Shown here in pieces: positions 1 through 12,409 of a DNA stretch of 64,000 nucleotides. Both the position numbers and the translations under genes were made by a program. How positions within the stretch are numbered: the first letter of the stretch is position 1; every line of letters begins with the position of its first letter. The stretch is from Pseudofabraea citricarpa. Lineage: Eukaryota > Ascomycota > Leotiomycetes > Helotiales > Dermateaceae. Location of the stretch: NCBI GenBank assembly GCA_029641185.1, contig JAPWGK010000020.1:620001-684000 (forward strand), written 5' to 3'. Under the pieces are notes generated by a model. It was given only the letters and a program-made list of their open reading frames with translations, ran no database searches and had not been told where the DNA came from.

Positions 1-786
1 TGCCAACGTGGTGGAAGAGGGGGTCATCGAGGCTCTTCGGCACCACAATCACCCGGTAACCTCGCATATATCAACCGCACAAAAGAGATGGGCTCTGCAC
101 AAAAGGTTGAGCATACTCCCCGGGCTGGTTCACCGCCATTAAGCTCCTATCCACCTTCCAATGCACCTCAATACACGCCTGATCGAGGTGGAAGGCACCT
201 GCAGGATCACCTTCCAGGTGATGGTAGCCCGTTACCAAGACATCGCCGACCACAGAATAACACATTTGGCCTCTCGGATAACATTCCTGGGTCGCCACCC
301 GTCCTCTCGTCCTCTTACCAAGATGACAACACATCCTTCATAACGCCAGCACCACATCGTGTGCACCCGCGGCTTGCCCCGCCTAGTACTGCACAAAGAC
401 CCAGCCAACACATGCCAACGAGCTCACCTGCCCCCTTCTGGAAGTATGCAGACTTCGGGAACACCCCAATGAAAGAATCTGCATTTGAAATAAGCCCTCT
501 CAAAGGCATACCCGCGATCTCGCAGAGCAGTAGTCCACCTCCTCCTGTTCGAAGATCGTCAGCTGCAAGCCCGACAAGATCTGGATCGCCCATTAAGCGC
601 CAGATGCCTGAGGAGGACTTGGACGATGAGGATCAAGGGATTGATCTAACAAGGTATTTCTCAACATGACATACATATGACTCCAACTAACACACACACA
701 GAGGATTTCAGAGCATAGGTTCATACCACGCTCCTCCAGCCCCCAATGGCCGAGCAGTGGCTGGAGCTGTCAACTCACACTCTTGA
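1..786 (+). CDS. fkh2: C-terminal part of Fkh2-type forkhead transcription factor (5' truncated by window edge)
   Basis: Frame 1 is open from the first base, so the gene begins outside the window. Exons are 1-653 and 702-786; the 48-bp intron has GTATTT donor, a CCAACTAAC branch region and a CACAG acceptor, and joins in frame to a TGA at 784-786. The tail is Ser/Pro-rich and disordered. The segments PAPFWKYADFG, FEISPLKGIP and the end GIDLTRGFQSIGSYH resemble, from my knowledge of the family, the C-terminus of fungal Fkh2/Sep1-like proteins, which act in the nucleus on cell-cycle and septation genes. The DNA-binding forkhead domain is not in this window, so the assignment rests on the tail only. 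Several SP/TP sites could be CDK targets (inference). It is convergent with the next gene. Confidence 0.65.
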
Positions 787-1990
787 AAACCATGCTCCTA
801 TTAAAGCTGGCTACTAACTACTAGCCATCTTTACCCGATCTACTGGCCGATGGCTGTGTTTCTGTGCCACGGAAGGCGCTACTTGTTCGCATATATGTTC
901 TCCCCGTCCTGCCACTCTTCTTATTTCTTGTTCTCTATTCTCTGCTCCTCAATGTCTGTCTGTCATGTACCAATCTGCATTGCATAGCGGGGGTTCCGGG
1001 TTTGGCTCTGTGGTCTATTTTCCAATCTTTCCTCTCTTTTTTTTCTTCTCTTCATCATCCGACTGTCTTGTTTCGTTCGGACGGCTACTGCTGATAGGGG
1101 GGGCGGGGGCGGGGTTTCTGTCTGATTTTGGGGCTAGGGCTGTGACGGGGTAATGAACGAAAGAACGCTTTTATGTCAAGTCATGTCCGTCATGATGGAA
1201 TCCTTTTTTTTTTATTTTATTTTTTGCCCTTCTCCTTGACCTTTTTCTTTCTTGGGTCTTCCGGTTCTCGGGCCGTCCTGGAAAAGAAGAGAGGAGAGAG
1301 ATGGGTGGAAGGTGGAAGACGGAAGATGGAACGTGGAACGTGCAAGATCATCTCCCTGCCCTCCTGTACGTACTTACGCACGCAAGCACGCACGCACGCG
1401 CGTAGGTAGGTAGGTAGGTATACCTGCTCACTCTGTAACAATCTTCATCGCCGTCATCATCATCGCCGTCGTCGGATTCTTGAATAAGTAGCTAGTCAAG
1501 TCTATGTATTCAAAATTTCAAATAAGCGTGTCGTTTCACAATGGCGAGCTCTGAGATCAAGCATCTGTCTCTCAGTCGCTCTCCCTTGTGTGGTCTGTCA
1601 GAATCTCCATGTGCACAAAGTGTGATACGGTTCAAGCGTGCAGGTAGAGAGAAGATGTTTTGATAAAATTAACCATCCACTATGTCAGTCATGCCGCCCC
1701 ATCTGGAGGACAATCCCTCCACCACCATCCACCATCCGAGCCATATTTTTACATAATCGAACAAGGTACACGAGTCTACAAAAACCAAGGACACGCTGGT
1801 CCATACCTAGGTACATATTATACAATCGTCGCTAGACCCAAAACCCAATAATACAACAAGGAACGAACATGTTCGTGTGACTGACTGTGTGACTGTGCCG
1901 TGTTGAGTAGGACTTTTTCTTATTTTTCGTTCGTACGCCGCCCAATGCTTCCATATCCCCATCCAATGTACCCTAGCCCATATTCACTAC
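787..1990. other. Convergent intergenic region
   Basis: Space between the 3' ends of the forkhead gene and CLU1. It holds T/CT-rich tracts (about 1030-1060 and 1205-1250), a G-rich stretch near 1095-1120 and a short TAGG run at about 1403-1420. I see no supportable gene; the small open frames here lack codon or family support. Confidence 0.6.
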
Positions 1991-4900
1991 TTATTGAGCC
2001 TTGCCTCCCCGACGCTTAGGGTTGGTGCGGCCGGTTCTCTTTTTCGGGGTGCTCTTCTGGTCAGTACCTTCGATGAACTTGACCAATTCATCAATGGTTC
2101 GAGAATCCAATCCCATGGCATTTCTCTGGTCCCGACCAGCCGCTGCTTCAGCAGTTTGTCCAACTTGTGGCTGGGGATGGGTCTGTCCGAGAGTAACGCG
2201 AGGCGAAACTCTGATCCCAGCCTTGACTCGGCGTTGTTGGACATCTTTGGCATGCTTGGCGATGGAAACAGCATTGCTAGTAAGTTGCTCGAGCCAACTC
2301 TCAGCCTCCTTTGTGTTCTTGTCATCTGCACCTAGCTCGTTGAGGAAGATGTTGTAGGACTCGCGCATGCGGTTCACCGAGGCCTTGGGATCGTGGTCCA
2401 ATGCAAGTGCTTGCGCGAGTTGGAAGAGGAGTGTTGCTGCATTGATTGATTGTTTGCCATAAACGTTCTCACAGACATCCAAAGAAGCCTCGAACCATAA
2501 TCGAGATTCGTGGTAATCCTTTAGCGACTGGAGCATCACTGCAGCATTGTTGATGGTGGTGATAGAGTCAGGGTGGTTTGGACCGTAGACAATCTTCCAG
2601 AGCTCCAGAGCATGTCTCATATAGCCCAAAGCCTGCTTTGTGTCTCCCAGGGAATGGCAGAACAAGCCGAGGTTGAGGTAGCTTTGAAGGGTCTCGCCGT
2701 TGTCAACACCAAGAGTTCTCTCGGATACAATGACAGACTTGCGAGCAAGCTCGACTGCAGCTTCCTTTTCTTCGAGTTGATAGTATAGCATTGACAGGGT
2801 GTTGTAGACCCGAGCAACCTCTGGGTGCAGAATACCATATATTTGCTCATGTAGCGATAGTGACTCAAGCAACAACTCTTGGCCAAGCTTCTTTTGGCCT
2901 TGAAGGATCGAGATACGGCCAGCCTCCAATGCCTCTTCCGCGAGAGAGCTTCTAGGGGAAGCTTCCTTGATGATTGGAACAATGTTCAGAATGTCCTCAG
3001 CACTGAATGTAACTGGTGCACTGGCTACAACAGAAGCAATTGAAGCTGGAGACCCATCACGAGTCTTCTTCTTCTTTTTGCTACTGCTGTTTCCATTGAC
3101 CGGCTTATCTTTGGAAGCGGTCCCGTTAGTTGCCGGTGAGGCTTCAGCCACCGTACCGTCATTCGTAAATCTCCAGTCTTTAATCTCAAGCTGGAGACCG
3201 AGCTTAAGGGCGACCTCACGAAGAAGCTGCAGGTGTTTGATATCGGATACCCAGCTATCTTCGACGGTGTATTGGTACCGACGAAGGATCTGTTGCTCAA
3301 TGTCACGCTTGATCGACTCTGGTGTTACCTCTTGGAATGATAAGTCCGCGTCTGAGTATAATGACGTCAATGCTTCATCAAGCTCTGCCTTTGGCTTGGG
3401 GTTAAGGCCAGTGCCAAGCAAGCAGTTGAGCAAGTGTGCAATGCACGCAGCTGTCAATGGGATTGGCAAATAACGCAGATATTTTGCGGTGACATGCTTG
3501 AATGCTCGCGAAATCATCTCCTGTGTAGCGAGAATATGTAGCGAATCCAGCTTTTCTTCAACAGCAAGTGCTGCAAGTTTTCCGAGATATCTGATGTTGA
3601 TACCTCGCTTGTGAAGCATGCCACTCAGAGACTTGCCATCCATCGGGAAGCCAACATCTCCTTCCTTGAGATCCTTGACAAGCTCAGGTAGGACAGTATT
3701 ACGTAGGAACTCAGATGCAAGTCGTACTTGTTGTTCATCCTTAACCCACTCCTCCTTGTCAGCATCATCTTGAGGTTCTTGGCCACTGAAGGCATCGGGA
3801 TTCAAGCAGAAGCTGAACTTGGAGATGTCGATTCTCTCCTCTTCCACGGGCTCGGGTTTGGCAACTTCTTGGGAAGTTCCGTTTTCGGTCTCGCCTTCCG
3901 CTGGTGTTGATGTAGTATCTTCGCTGGCCTTCTCCGTGGATGACTCGGTTGTCTCTGCAGCCTCCTTCTTGGCCTTGCCTCTGCTTTCGACCTCGGCTTT
4001 AACCCACTCCCGCATCTTGACCTTCCAATAGTTTTCGACCAACTCCGGTCTCAAGACAGTCATACGATGAGGATAGGCACTATCCTTAGCGCCGTTTGTT
4101 TGCTCTGGACTAGAGATCGCAGTGCCAAATTCCTCCATCCAACAGATATCGAATGGAGTAATTCTATACAGATCCAGGACATACTTTCTGCCGTCTGTCC
4201 CTAATAGACCTTTGGTCTCAACACTGCCCTCAAGCTCGTGACGAGTTCCAGACTTGTCCCAAACGGCATGCTTCTTAACCTTAAGAGCCTTTGAAAGCTT
4301 CTCAAAGACAGGCACAAATTTCTCGTCAGATGCGACAACTTCTTTCCCATCAACTCCACCATAATCGATCTGATTCTCTCCAGGATCGCGCTGCTTAAAG
4401 ATTCCTGGGACAATGCTTTGGCCGACTAAACGCTTGCCAAGATAGTCAACCACAACAGTACCTGGGGTGAAGAGACCGTCAATGTCCAATTGGTTTACAA
4501 TACGAACGCCCATCACATCCTTGCCAGTAGCGACTCTGGCAGCTTCATCTCCACCTTCGGAGGCAAAAGTCCCTACGCCATCAGCACCAAAGGAGAAGAA
4601 CACATTGTTGTACACGAAAATCTGAGCATCTCTGCCTTCCGTAGGGTTCAAAGGAGCCACTTCCCCTCTGGCAACCAAGACAGCACCTCGTGCTGCAGCA
4701 TCTGTATAATCTGCAAATAGCTTCGAGGTGAGACGTTCGCGGAAGACTCGGTCTTGGACTGTTTCTTTCGGTAACTCGCGAGTGGATTGAAATTCCTCGT
4801 TCCAGTCTCTCAACATCTCAGTGTTCTCGACTCCAGAAATGAGATAGCTCTCTTGTGTGCGAGTGATGTCAGATTGGTGTGCGACCAAAGGTGAAGATGA

Positions 4901-6117
4901 CGCCGGTACTACCCAGGGGCTAGAAGGTGTTGCGTTGGTAATCTGGAAAGTGGCTAAAGGTTCCTTCTGGTTGTTAAATTCCTGAAGACTCTTGAAAGAA
5001 GTTCCAAATGACGCGGATAGGTCCTCAATGAGAGTTAGAAGACTGTGCGCAGCATGAGATTTGGGAGCCGGCCTTGGGAAGGGGTCGAATTTACTGTTCG
5101 AGGACTTGTTGACGTAGAAACCGGATACGTGAGAAGTAATTTGGTATTGCTCGCCTTCGTTGGTGGTCACTTGGAGGTACAAAAGATGCCCCTTTTGTCT
5201 TAAATGGTAAGGAGGTGGGTTCCACGGCGATACTGATATACCCTTAATCGTTTTTGGGGCAGCTTCCTGCACCTTTGGCAACAAGGTTGACAAAACACCT
5301 GGGGCCTGAAGTGTATATCCTGCCATTGGATGGGCGGCAGGGGTAGTTCCATCACTAGCAGCTGCCTCTCCAATTGAAATCGAATCGTGTAAGGATATTC
5401 CGGACAAAATGCCCTGCAGAGTATCTGTACGATCTCCAGCAGCACCGATGAGCTCTCGAATTCTCACCACGTGTATTCTGGCCTCCTTCTCTGTGTAGGG
5501 ATCCTCGACCAGGTGTAGTTCGGATTCTGAGGTCAGGTCCTTGATCTCAGAAATTTGGCTGAAATCGTTGATGTGCTCTCCTTTGTGTTCGAGATGGAAG
5601 CAGGAGTATTGGAAGGTACCTGGGAGCTCGATGATTGATTGTCGCACTTCGTGGATTTGCTCTTGAGGGGAAACCTAGCTAATGTAAGTATAGGCGCAGA
5701 GTGATATACAAGTGATAATTACCATTATTTGCATCTTGCCAGGTTCATTCGGCAGAATAACATTCAAGGAGAAGTAAGCTACATTTTTTGAATCAGTCCT
5801 GTCCATTTTGAAACGGTATCAGAGAGCATAGGTATGCCACTGATGGATATGTCAGTATACCTTCTCCAGGTTCAGCTACATCTTCTCCTTCATTGTTAGT
5901 ACCATCGTTTGACACAAGAGCGTCATCGTTGGGCTTTGATTCGGTGGTGGGATCCGCTGGGGCTCCTATACATGGACATGTCAATTGGCCAGGTCTAAAG
6001 TGTCTAATAGGGTGGGCAGTTTATAATATAATTTGTCCGACTAGGGCTCGGGACAGCATTGGGAGGGTTTCTTGACTGACCAGAGGGAGCAGTATGAACG
6101 TCATCTACTTCGGGCAT
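1991..6117 (-). CDS. clu1: Clustered mitochondria protein CLU1/TIF31 (eIF3-associated)
   Basis: Exons on the minus strand: 6117-6081, 5965-5861, 5778-5723, 5674-1991, giving 1293 aa, the usual family length of about 1300. The start is ATG at 6117; the three short 5' introns have GTCAGT, GTATAC and GTAATT donors and TAG acceptors, and the joins restore the conserved beta-strand run before RQSIIELPGTFQYSCFHLE. Domains in order: ubiquitin-like CLU_N (about 50-125), CLU domain (about 365-610, with YNNVFFSFG), an eIF3-p135-like helical region (about 720-880), a lysine-rich linker (about 960), and TPR repeats (about 1035-1185). The end is basic. The family binds mRNAs of nuclear-encoded mitochondrial proteins, associates with eIF3 and is needed for normal mitochondrial distribution. 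It is divergent from the gene at 6706. Confidence 0.96.
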
Positions 6118-6705
6118 GGTTGGAAGGAAAGGTTGAATGCGAGGGGTGTGCTGAGGGAGGTCAATGGGTACCAAAGAATTAAAGAGAGACAAAAAGGCTC
6201 AATGTTGAAAAGCAGAAATAGGAGAAAGATGGATTTTTACAATATAGCGGGTGGTTTGAGGTGAGGAAGGGTAGAAAGAAAGGGGACAATTGATGCATGG
6301 AGATGTGAAGTTTTTGACTCTCGCTCGGCAAGAATCGCCGCCAGCCGGGAACGCCCTGTCCTGTCTCTTGTCGCCTGTCCTTTTGGCTCCGGTCCGCAGT
6401 GCGGCCGCCGGGCCCGCACTGTTTACTTGAGCAGTTACCTTTATTTACTCTACCGGACTTAGAAAACTACACATTCACACAACTCAACTCACCTCATACC
6501 CAATTGCTACCTCTATTTGCTACTTGTTTTGCTACAGTACATCCTACGCTATACTATGATATGATTCTAGCATCTTAATTGCTGCTACAAGCCGAAACTC
6601 TAGCTAGGTGAGTACATTCCCGCCGCCCACAATGCGCTGCAGTAAACAATTGTCTAACTCAGTTGTTGCTCCTCTAGTCCTACCAACTTGCGCTTTCAAC
6701 CTACG
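6118..6705. promoter_or_regulatory. Divergent promoter with a probable 5'-UTR intron
   Basis: This region of 588 bp separates CLU1 (minus) from the gene starting at 6706. At 6608-6677 there is an intron-like segment (donor GTGAGT, internal TCTAACTC branch region, CTCTAG acceptor) just before the downstream ATG, so the plus-strand transcript probably has a spliced leader. A GC-rich block lies at about 6395-6420. Confidence 0.5.
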
Positions 6706-9315
6706 ATGACCATAGATTCCAATGCTCCCGACGAGTGCACGTCGTATAGCTTCACACCAGTGCGCCGCAGACCATCTTCGCTGCCCCAGGGGTATCTGCA
6801 TGGTGATGTTGAGAAGGAATGGACTGCAAATCGCTGCCATCGCTTGTTGCGCCCCCTGACCTCAAGAATAGCTCTCCTCCAGAAGGACATCTCCCGATCT
6901 CTCTCTTCCTGTGCCGTTGCACCCCAGTATCAAAGACCGCAGAACACCAACCAGGTCCGGTGCGAGACGGAGGATGTGGAACTTGAGGATAGCCAGGCTA
7001 GCGATGCCGAATGGAGGCAGCAACCAGCCAAAAAACGAGTCAAGCGGACATATTCTTCCAAGTGTACGAAAGGCGGGCGCGCAAATGCCAATGAATTTAG
7101 AGGGCGTAGGGCTTCCTCGCAGACCGCTGGCAAGAAGTTATTAGCACCTGGTGAAATTGCGGTCCCAACACCAATGCTTAGCCGCACGAAAAGAAATTTT
7201 CTCCATGAAGAGACAGAGCCGCCATCGGACTTGCTTTCGAGCTGCATGCATAAGAAACGATCAAGGTCACGTCGCGCAAATAGCCAAGATTGCGAATCAT
7301 ACCTCAAGCTTTTGGAACTGCGCAAGACCACATCCATTACTCGGTACAACACGTACGAAGGCATCTACAACGGGCTCGAGGTCTTACTAAAAGCAACAAA
7401 TAACACCTCTCAGGCAACAAGCAGTAAGGGAGCTAAGTCACTATTATCAACGTGTCTGAAATCAGTCCCGCAGTACATTGCAGAAGAGAAGGAAATAATG
7501 TACGCCGAAGCTGAGGAGAATGGCAGCATATCTGCTTTTCAACTACGCGACATCTCTTCCGAGGTTTATGACGAATTAGAGTCTATGGGCACAGCAAATA
7601 GAGGATGGAAACATCTTAAAGCGGTCGTCAGATCGCATGGAATTTACCTCCTTAGTAACGCCATACAGAAATCATTACTTGATGGACGGTTTTGTGCTGT
7701 GCTACTGAGCCTTGCTCTTGAAATGGATTCTCAAGACGCAGCTGAGGCCATGTTATCATCAGCCTTCTCTGTGCAGAAAATATCCATACCTCCAACTGCA
7801 TATAGCCATCTAAACGATATTTCCACCTGCGGGCCTATGGCCGTAGTCTGGAATTATATATATCACAGGAAAATATCAACTTACCAGTATAGACAAGTAG
7901 CAAAGATGCTGACGGGCAGCATGCTTCCAGTAGAATGGCTGGCTTCTAAAGACGTTGGCCGAATATGGACCTCGGCCATCCAGGTCCTGGCGTCGTCTAG
8001 TTGTAGCAACGCAGACGCCACGGAGTTTGTTCGAGTGGCCTTGACAATGCTTGGACGGACTGCGATGACAAGTAACGATGCTACCAATCTCAGCGAGGAC
8101 CGCTCACAGCTAGCTATATCGCTTCAACAAACTTACTCCAGTGTTCTCACAACACTATCAACCATTGCTATCCTTAGTAAGGACACGGCGCAACGACTTG
8201 AAATTAGACAGGGCAGTGAATCGGCGGCCGAGTATGACAATATCATACAGATTTTACAAAATTGCTTAGCCGAACGCTCGCTTGCGCATTCAACAACTCA
8301 GCGAGCTCTATTGCTTCTAACATTGGCACTCATAGAGTCCTCTGACCAAACCACGAATACACATAACACTCATGTTGATAGTCTGGTAAATATACTAGTA
8401 CAAGAGCGACAGAGCTTAAGCAAACCGCTTATATACCAGGCAGTTGTTCGCTTTCTTTGTTCTACCGCACACTGTTGTGCCAGAGGCACTTCGACTTCAA
8501 CGCTAGAACACATCCGTGGGTTACATCATGCGCTTGATGATTTGGCATCGTGTTCAACGATCCCCGGTGCAGTAATTGTGTTTGAGCTCATTGTTGACAG
8601 TGCACTTGCCTTCTCTGAACAAGACCCAACCCGCAAGCATCTGGATTATGCAGCAAGTGTCGAACTTAAATACGACGATGTGGCTATCGAGCCTCGAAAC
8701 TCTTCATGCCAGAATGTTGGTCAAACGACAGGCGAGGGTTTTCGTTGGGAAGAAGGAATCAGTGAGTGGGTGACCGCAACACCTGCAGTCCATATCGCAA
8801 AACACTCCCACGTCATGGACTACGAAATAGCAGATGAGGCGGTTTGCGACACTCCACTACGGTCGTACCCAACGAGGCAGAAAAATGCAGACGTTAGCGA
8901 GGTTTCTAAGAGCAATCGAGCAGCACGATCAATATCTGAACAGAAAGAAGTTGATACCGAACAGGCTGAAACCACTACAGGGTCTCCCACAAAAGAAAAA
9001 CCTTTGCTTCCATCGTCGGTATTGGCCATGGGTAGAAAAACTATTCCACAAGTACCTGTAACTGAACGCAAAATTCCAAAAAGGAAAAATCACAGCTTCG
9101 TGCAAGCTGTGCAGGTATTTCAGGATGAAAGTGACGATGAGCTAAGCTTTCTCTCATGCGCATCCACCGATGATAGATCTTTGCGAGTTGTTACAAATTT
9201 AGCTCAGTCGAGGCAGACTCGTCATCCGACAATAATAAAGGGTACAAAGCAGAGACGTGCTACGAAGTCAATAACGATTCTGCACGACGACAGCGAGGAC
9301 GAATTATGCATCTGA
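6706..9315 (+). CDS. Hypothetical 869-aa protein, probably nuclear
   Basis: Intact single exon. The frame extends 18 bp further upstream, but the first ATG is at 6706, directly after the probable leader intron. I do not recognise the family. The N-terminal quarter (about 1-230) is basic and disordered with nuclear-localisation-like clusters (KKRVKR, KKRSRSRR). Residues of about 230-640 look mainly alpha-helical. The C-terminal quarter is charged and ends in two acidic motifs, DESDDELSF and DDSEDELCI. The sequence ITILHDDSEDEL matches the SUMO-interaction pattern of a short hydrophobic strand followed by acidic residues and serine. A nuclear scaffold or genome-maintenance role is conceivable but is inference. 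There are no membrane segments and no frameshift. It shares a promoter with CLU1. Confidence 0.8.
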   Translation: MTIDSNAPDECTSYSFTPVRRRPSSLPQGYLHGDVEKEWTANRCHRLLRPLTSRIALLQKDISRSLSSCAVAPQYQRPQNTNQVRCETEDVELEDSQASDAEWRQQPAKKRVKRTYSSKCTKGGRANANEFRGRRASSQTAGKKLLAPGEIAVPTPMLSRTKRNFLHEETEPPSDLLSSCMHKKRSRSRRANSQDCESYLKLLELRKTTSITRYNTYEGIYNGLEVLLKATNNTSQATSSKGAKSLLSTCLKSVPQYIAEEKEIMYAEAEENGSISAFQLRDISSEVYDELESMGTANRGWKHLKAVVRSHGIYLLSNAIQKSLLDGRFCAVLLSLALEMDSQDAAEAMLSSAFSVQKISIPPTAYSHLNDISTCGPMAVVWNYIYHRKISTYQYRQVAKMLTGSMLPVEWLASKDVGRIWTSAIQVLASSSCSNADATEFVRVALTMLGRTAMTSNDATNLSEDRSQLAISLQQTYSSVLTTLSTIAILSKDTAQRLEIRQGSESAAEYDNIIQILQNCLAERSLAHSTTQRALLLLTLALIESSDQTTNTHNTHVDSLVNILVQERQSLSKPLIYQAVVRFLCSTAHCCARGTSTSTLEHIRGLHHALDDLASCSTIPGAVIVFELIVDSALAFSEQDPTRKHLDYAASVELKYDDVAIEPRNSSCQNVGQTTGEGFRWEEGISEWVTATPAVHIAKHSHVMDYEIADEAVCDTPLRSYPTRQKNADVSEVSKSNRAARSISEQKEVDTEQAETTTGSPTKEKPLLPSSVLAMGRKTIPQVPVTERKIPKRKNHSFVQAVQVFQDESDDELSFLSCASTDDRSLRVVTNLAQSRQTRHPTIIKGTKQRRATKSITILHDDSEDELCI

Positions 9316-10443
9316 TGTATTGCCAAATCAAATTGTTTCTTTGATCGGCCCGCGAAACATGTCGATGTCTGAGGAGGCAAATGCTCCGTAGGGATTGCAG
9401 AAGACGTTTTGTAAAGGTGGATCGTCAGTCAATACTCAGACGGATTAGCCCTAAACACACTGTCCTTCACCTAGCAGGCGTATTCAGTGGAGCGGCCATC
9501 AGATCTGCTCTGGCTACTACTCAGGCGACTCCAGGCTGGTGCTGCCCACGTTTCTGATATGCGCAACATATCAAATGCCGACACCTGCGGCTTCGATCGC
9601 AGAATCGAATTGGCCGCGCCGATGTTGCGACCTTGACAGCGGCTGGACAGCTGAAAAACGACAAGATCAAGAGAGGTCATCGGATGTGTGACACAGACTG
9701 TCTCAGCTGGCGGACGTGTAGAACTGGTACACTGGTGACCAGTTGAAATGATGCGAAGACGCGCTTCGCATTAAAAGACATACGCGGTCATCTAGGCATG
9801 AAGGGTCCGATCAAAAGAGAAGCATTCCCACGGAGACCAGACAAGCCTGAGAGAGGTCTTCAGCCAATGGGCCAGTGACCCCATGAGCACGTTTGGCGAT
9901 GATATCTTGGATTCTGTTTTGGAGCGAGGTCGGCCACTGTGCCAGAGACCTGCCAGAGTTTGATGGCCCATACCCAGAGCTGGTGCTGGTGGGCTATGTA
10001 GTAGATAAGGCTGGAGTGAAGCGAAGTGGAAGAACGAGCCACGTCTGAAATTGCTGTAGATAGACGACATGAATGCAAAGATTTCTCTTGGTGCCTCACA
10101 GAAGGCGACGCGCACGGTAAGTGGGCGATAAGGATTGAGTGTTTTGGGAAGCTGTGTTCGTCATGCCTGTCCGTGTCAATAATGCACTGTTATGCAAGTG
10201 CAGATGCTAAGCATCGCTGAAGACCTCAACACATGAGACGAAGGTAGTGGACATCGGCAAATCTTGTCGCACGCACGACTCACGATGACCACGGCCACGG
10301 CTACTTGTGCCATACTGTAGATAGGGATCGCTGTCCGATACGTGAGTGCGGGAGAGTCGAGGATAGGTGTAACGCAAGAAGAAGAAGAGCATGTGGCAGG
10401 CATTCGTTCTCTGGCAGCGGAGCCACAGCAGGGAAGGGCAGGG

Positions 10444-10520
10444 AATCATTGGCGATGGGTGATGGGGTGATGGGTGATTGGTGATGGGTGGTGATGGGTG
10501 GTGATGGATGGCAATGGCGG
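10444..10520. repeat. GATGGGTG-type minisatellite
   Basis: Imperfect tandem copies of GATGGGTG and GGTGATGG run through these positions with small length changes. It is non-coding. Confidence 0.8.
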
Positions 10521-10923
10521 GCCCGTCATAGGTTGATTGAAGGTGTTTTGGGCTTGTTTGTCGACCTCCGGGCGATAGATAAATGTGGAGGTGGAGGTGG
10601 AGGATGGATGTGTGAGTGAAGTGAGTAGTGAGCAACTGTACGGTAGGAGGAGGGAGGATCGGCGCGTTGTGGCGCCTTTCTTTTCAGCCTTTCTTGGGCC
10701 GTTTCAGGGCTGCAGGTACTAAGGTACAGCCTGTTCGGGAGGCCGATGCGGGGCTGCTGATAGGCTGTGGCAGGCCTGTGAGCGGGAAACACGATGGGCG
10801 AGGGGGACCCAGGCCAGGGAAGGGAAGGGAAGGGAGGGGAGGGGAGGGGAGCGTTATTATTCCCCGGCTCGTGGGCCCCTGTTCAAAGTTTCACAGGCCT
10901 CGCGGACCACTGTACAGCTACTT

Positions 10924-10990
10924 TCATACACTGTACAGCGCTGTACCGTACCGTACTGTACTGTACTGTACTCTACTCTACTGTACTGCA
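10924..10990. repeat. GTACT-type pentanucleotide repeat
   Basis: Tandem CTGTA/CCGTA/CTCTA pentamers lie downstream of a G-rich tract (about 10800-10850). It is a slippage-type repeat without coding signs. Confidence 0.75.
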
Positions 10991-12409
10991 CTCGACCGCT
11001 GCACAAGTACAGTATGCTTTTTCTGATAGCTCGGTAATCAGATGTGACTCCTGAGTCCTGAGTCCTGAGTCCTGTATCCCTGGATCCGGAAGCCAGAGAT
11101 CATGGATGATGCCTTGTCGAGAACAAATCACAGATCCTGCCAATCCACCTCCCGCCTCAACCTGCCGCAGCACAGTACAGTACCTTACCTACACAGCACA
11201 CACGTCCGTTCTCCACCTCGGGGCCCAGTGGAAGTAAAAAGTAAAAAGCAAAATCCAAAAAAAAAAGTTAAGGTCGTGTACTTCGGAGTGTATCCTGTAC
11301 ATGTATGTACCTACGGGAGATTACTGTACAGCACGTCTGTGACAGCGTGCCAGCAGCGTGCCAGCAAAGACCGACAGCACGACCGGCCGCACGCTATACC
11401 GTAGCTCATGTACCTCGTACGTACGTACGCCCTACACGCAGGTACCGAACCCGAACCGGACCTGCAGACTACAGTACGTATCTTATTTAACTCCGGAATA
11501 ATATATCAAAGTACAGTACCAGATACCTCCGTGCGCCCGCAGCATAAGTGCATACCCTACCGTACCCAGGCTGGGCTGGGCTGGGCAAGCGACAGACGAC
11601 GCAATCATCATTCCTATGAAAATACCTACTGAAGCGAGCACACCACCACCACCGAACCCGGGCCCACCTCCTCTCTCTTCTCCCTCCCCCCTCCCTCCCT
11701 GGCTGACCCCCCTCCACCTTCCCCTGGACGCGTCAGGCTTGTCTCTGGGTCTTTCAATCTACCTCCAACCCCACCAGGGCAACTCTTTTTGATGACCTGC
11801 AAGCCGTCTGCCATCCCAAGTGGTGGTTTATCTTGTCGACGTGCACCATCTTGTTTCCGTTAGACACGCTGCTCATTTACTTTTCCTCACTACTTTACTT
11901 CACTTTGCATTCCCGAGTCGCTTGTTGCCGCCGTGCATCTCCCTACCTCGTCCCTCACCAACCTCATCTCTCTCTCCTCCTCCTCCTCCTCCTCCTCCAT
12001 ATACCTTGGCCCGGCATCCTCTTGTTTGTCAACAACAAGCTGCATCCCGACGTCCAGGTCTCTCTTCTCTTCACTTCCCTTCCCTTTCCCCGCGTCTGGA
12101 GCGCATTTCTTTCCATCAGTCATCCCTGATCAATCCAATCATTCCTTCTATGGCTCATTGAAGTTGACTCACTACCTCAACACCAAGACCTCGCCCGCAC
12201 TCGCTCTTCTACGCTCTTCTGCCCACTTTCGCCCATCCTTCGCTCTCTGCCTTATGCAACTGTTACATTCTTAGGTATTCTGTCTCTTGCTGGTCAACTC
12301 AGAGTACACAGTACACACCTTTAGCGAGCAAACACCCTTCGAGGGCGCAGCATAACAACAACAAACGCCGGCTCTCTTGCCATCGTCTTTTTTTTTTTTT
12401 TACCATACC

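Larger units (their letters stand above)
9316..12409. other. 3.1-kb intergenic region without a supportable gene
   Basis: I find no open frame with convincing composition or splice support on either strand. The distal part (about 11.6-12.4 kb) is pyrimidine-rich and probably holds the promoter and leader of the ferric reductase. Simple repeats inside are listed separately. Palindromic GTAC tetramers are frequent at 11.27-11.56 kb. Confidence 0.6.

Noticed and set aside
1400..1425. TAGG runs as telomere-like repeats
   Set aside because: Short TAGG/CTAC runs occur at many intergenic sites here and do not match the TTAGGG unit in tandem.
11820..12274. Serine- and leucine-rich frames before the ferric reductase
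   Set aside because: They come from a CT-rich leader; repeats of CTC produce such peptides in all frames.
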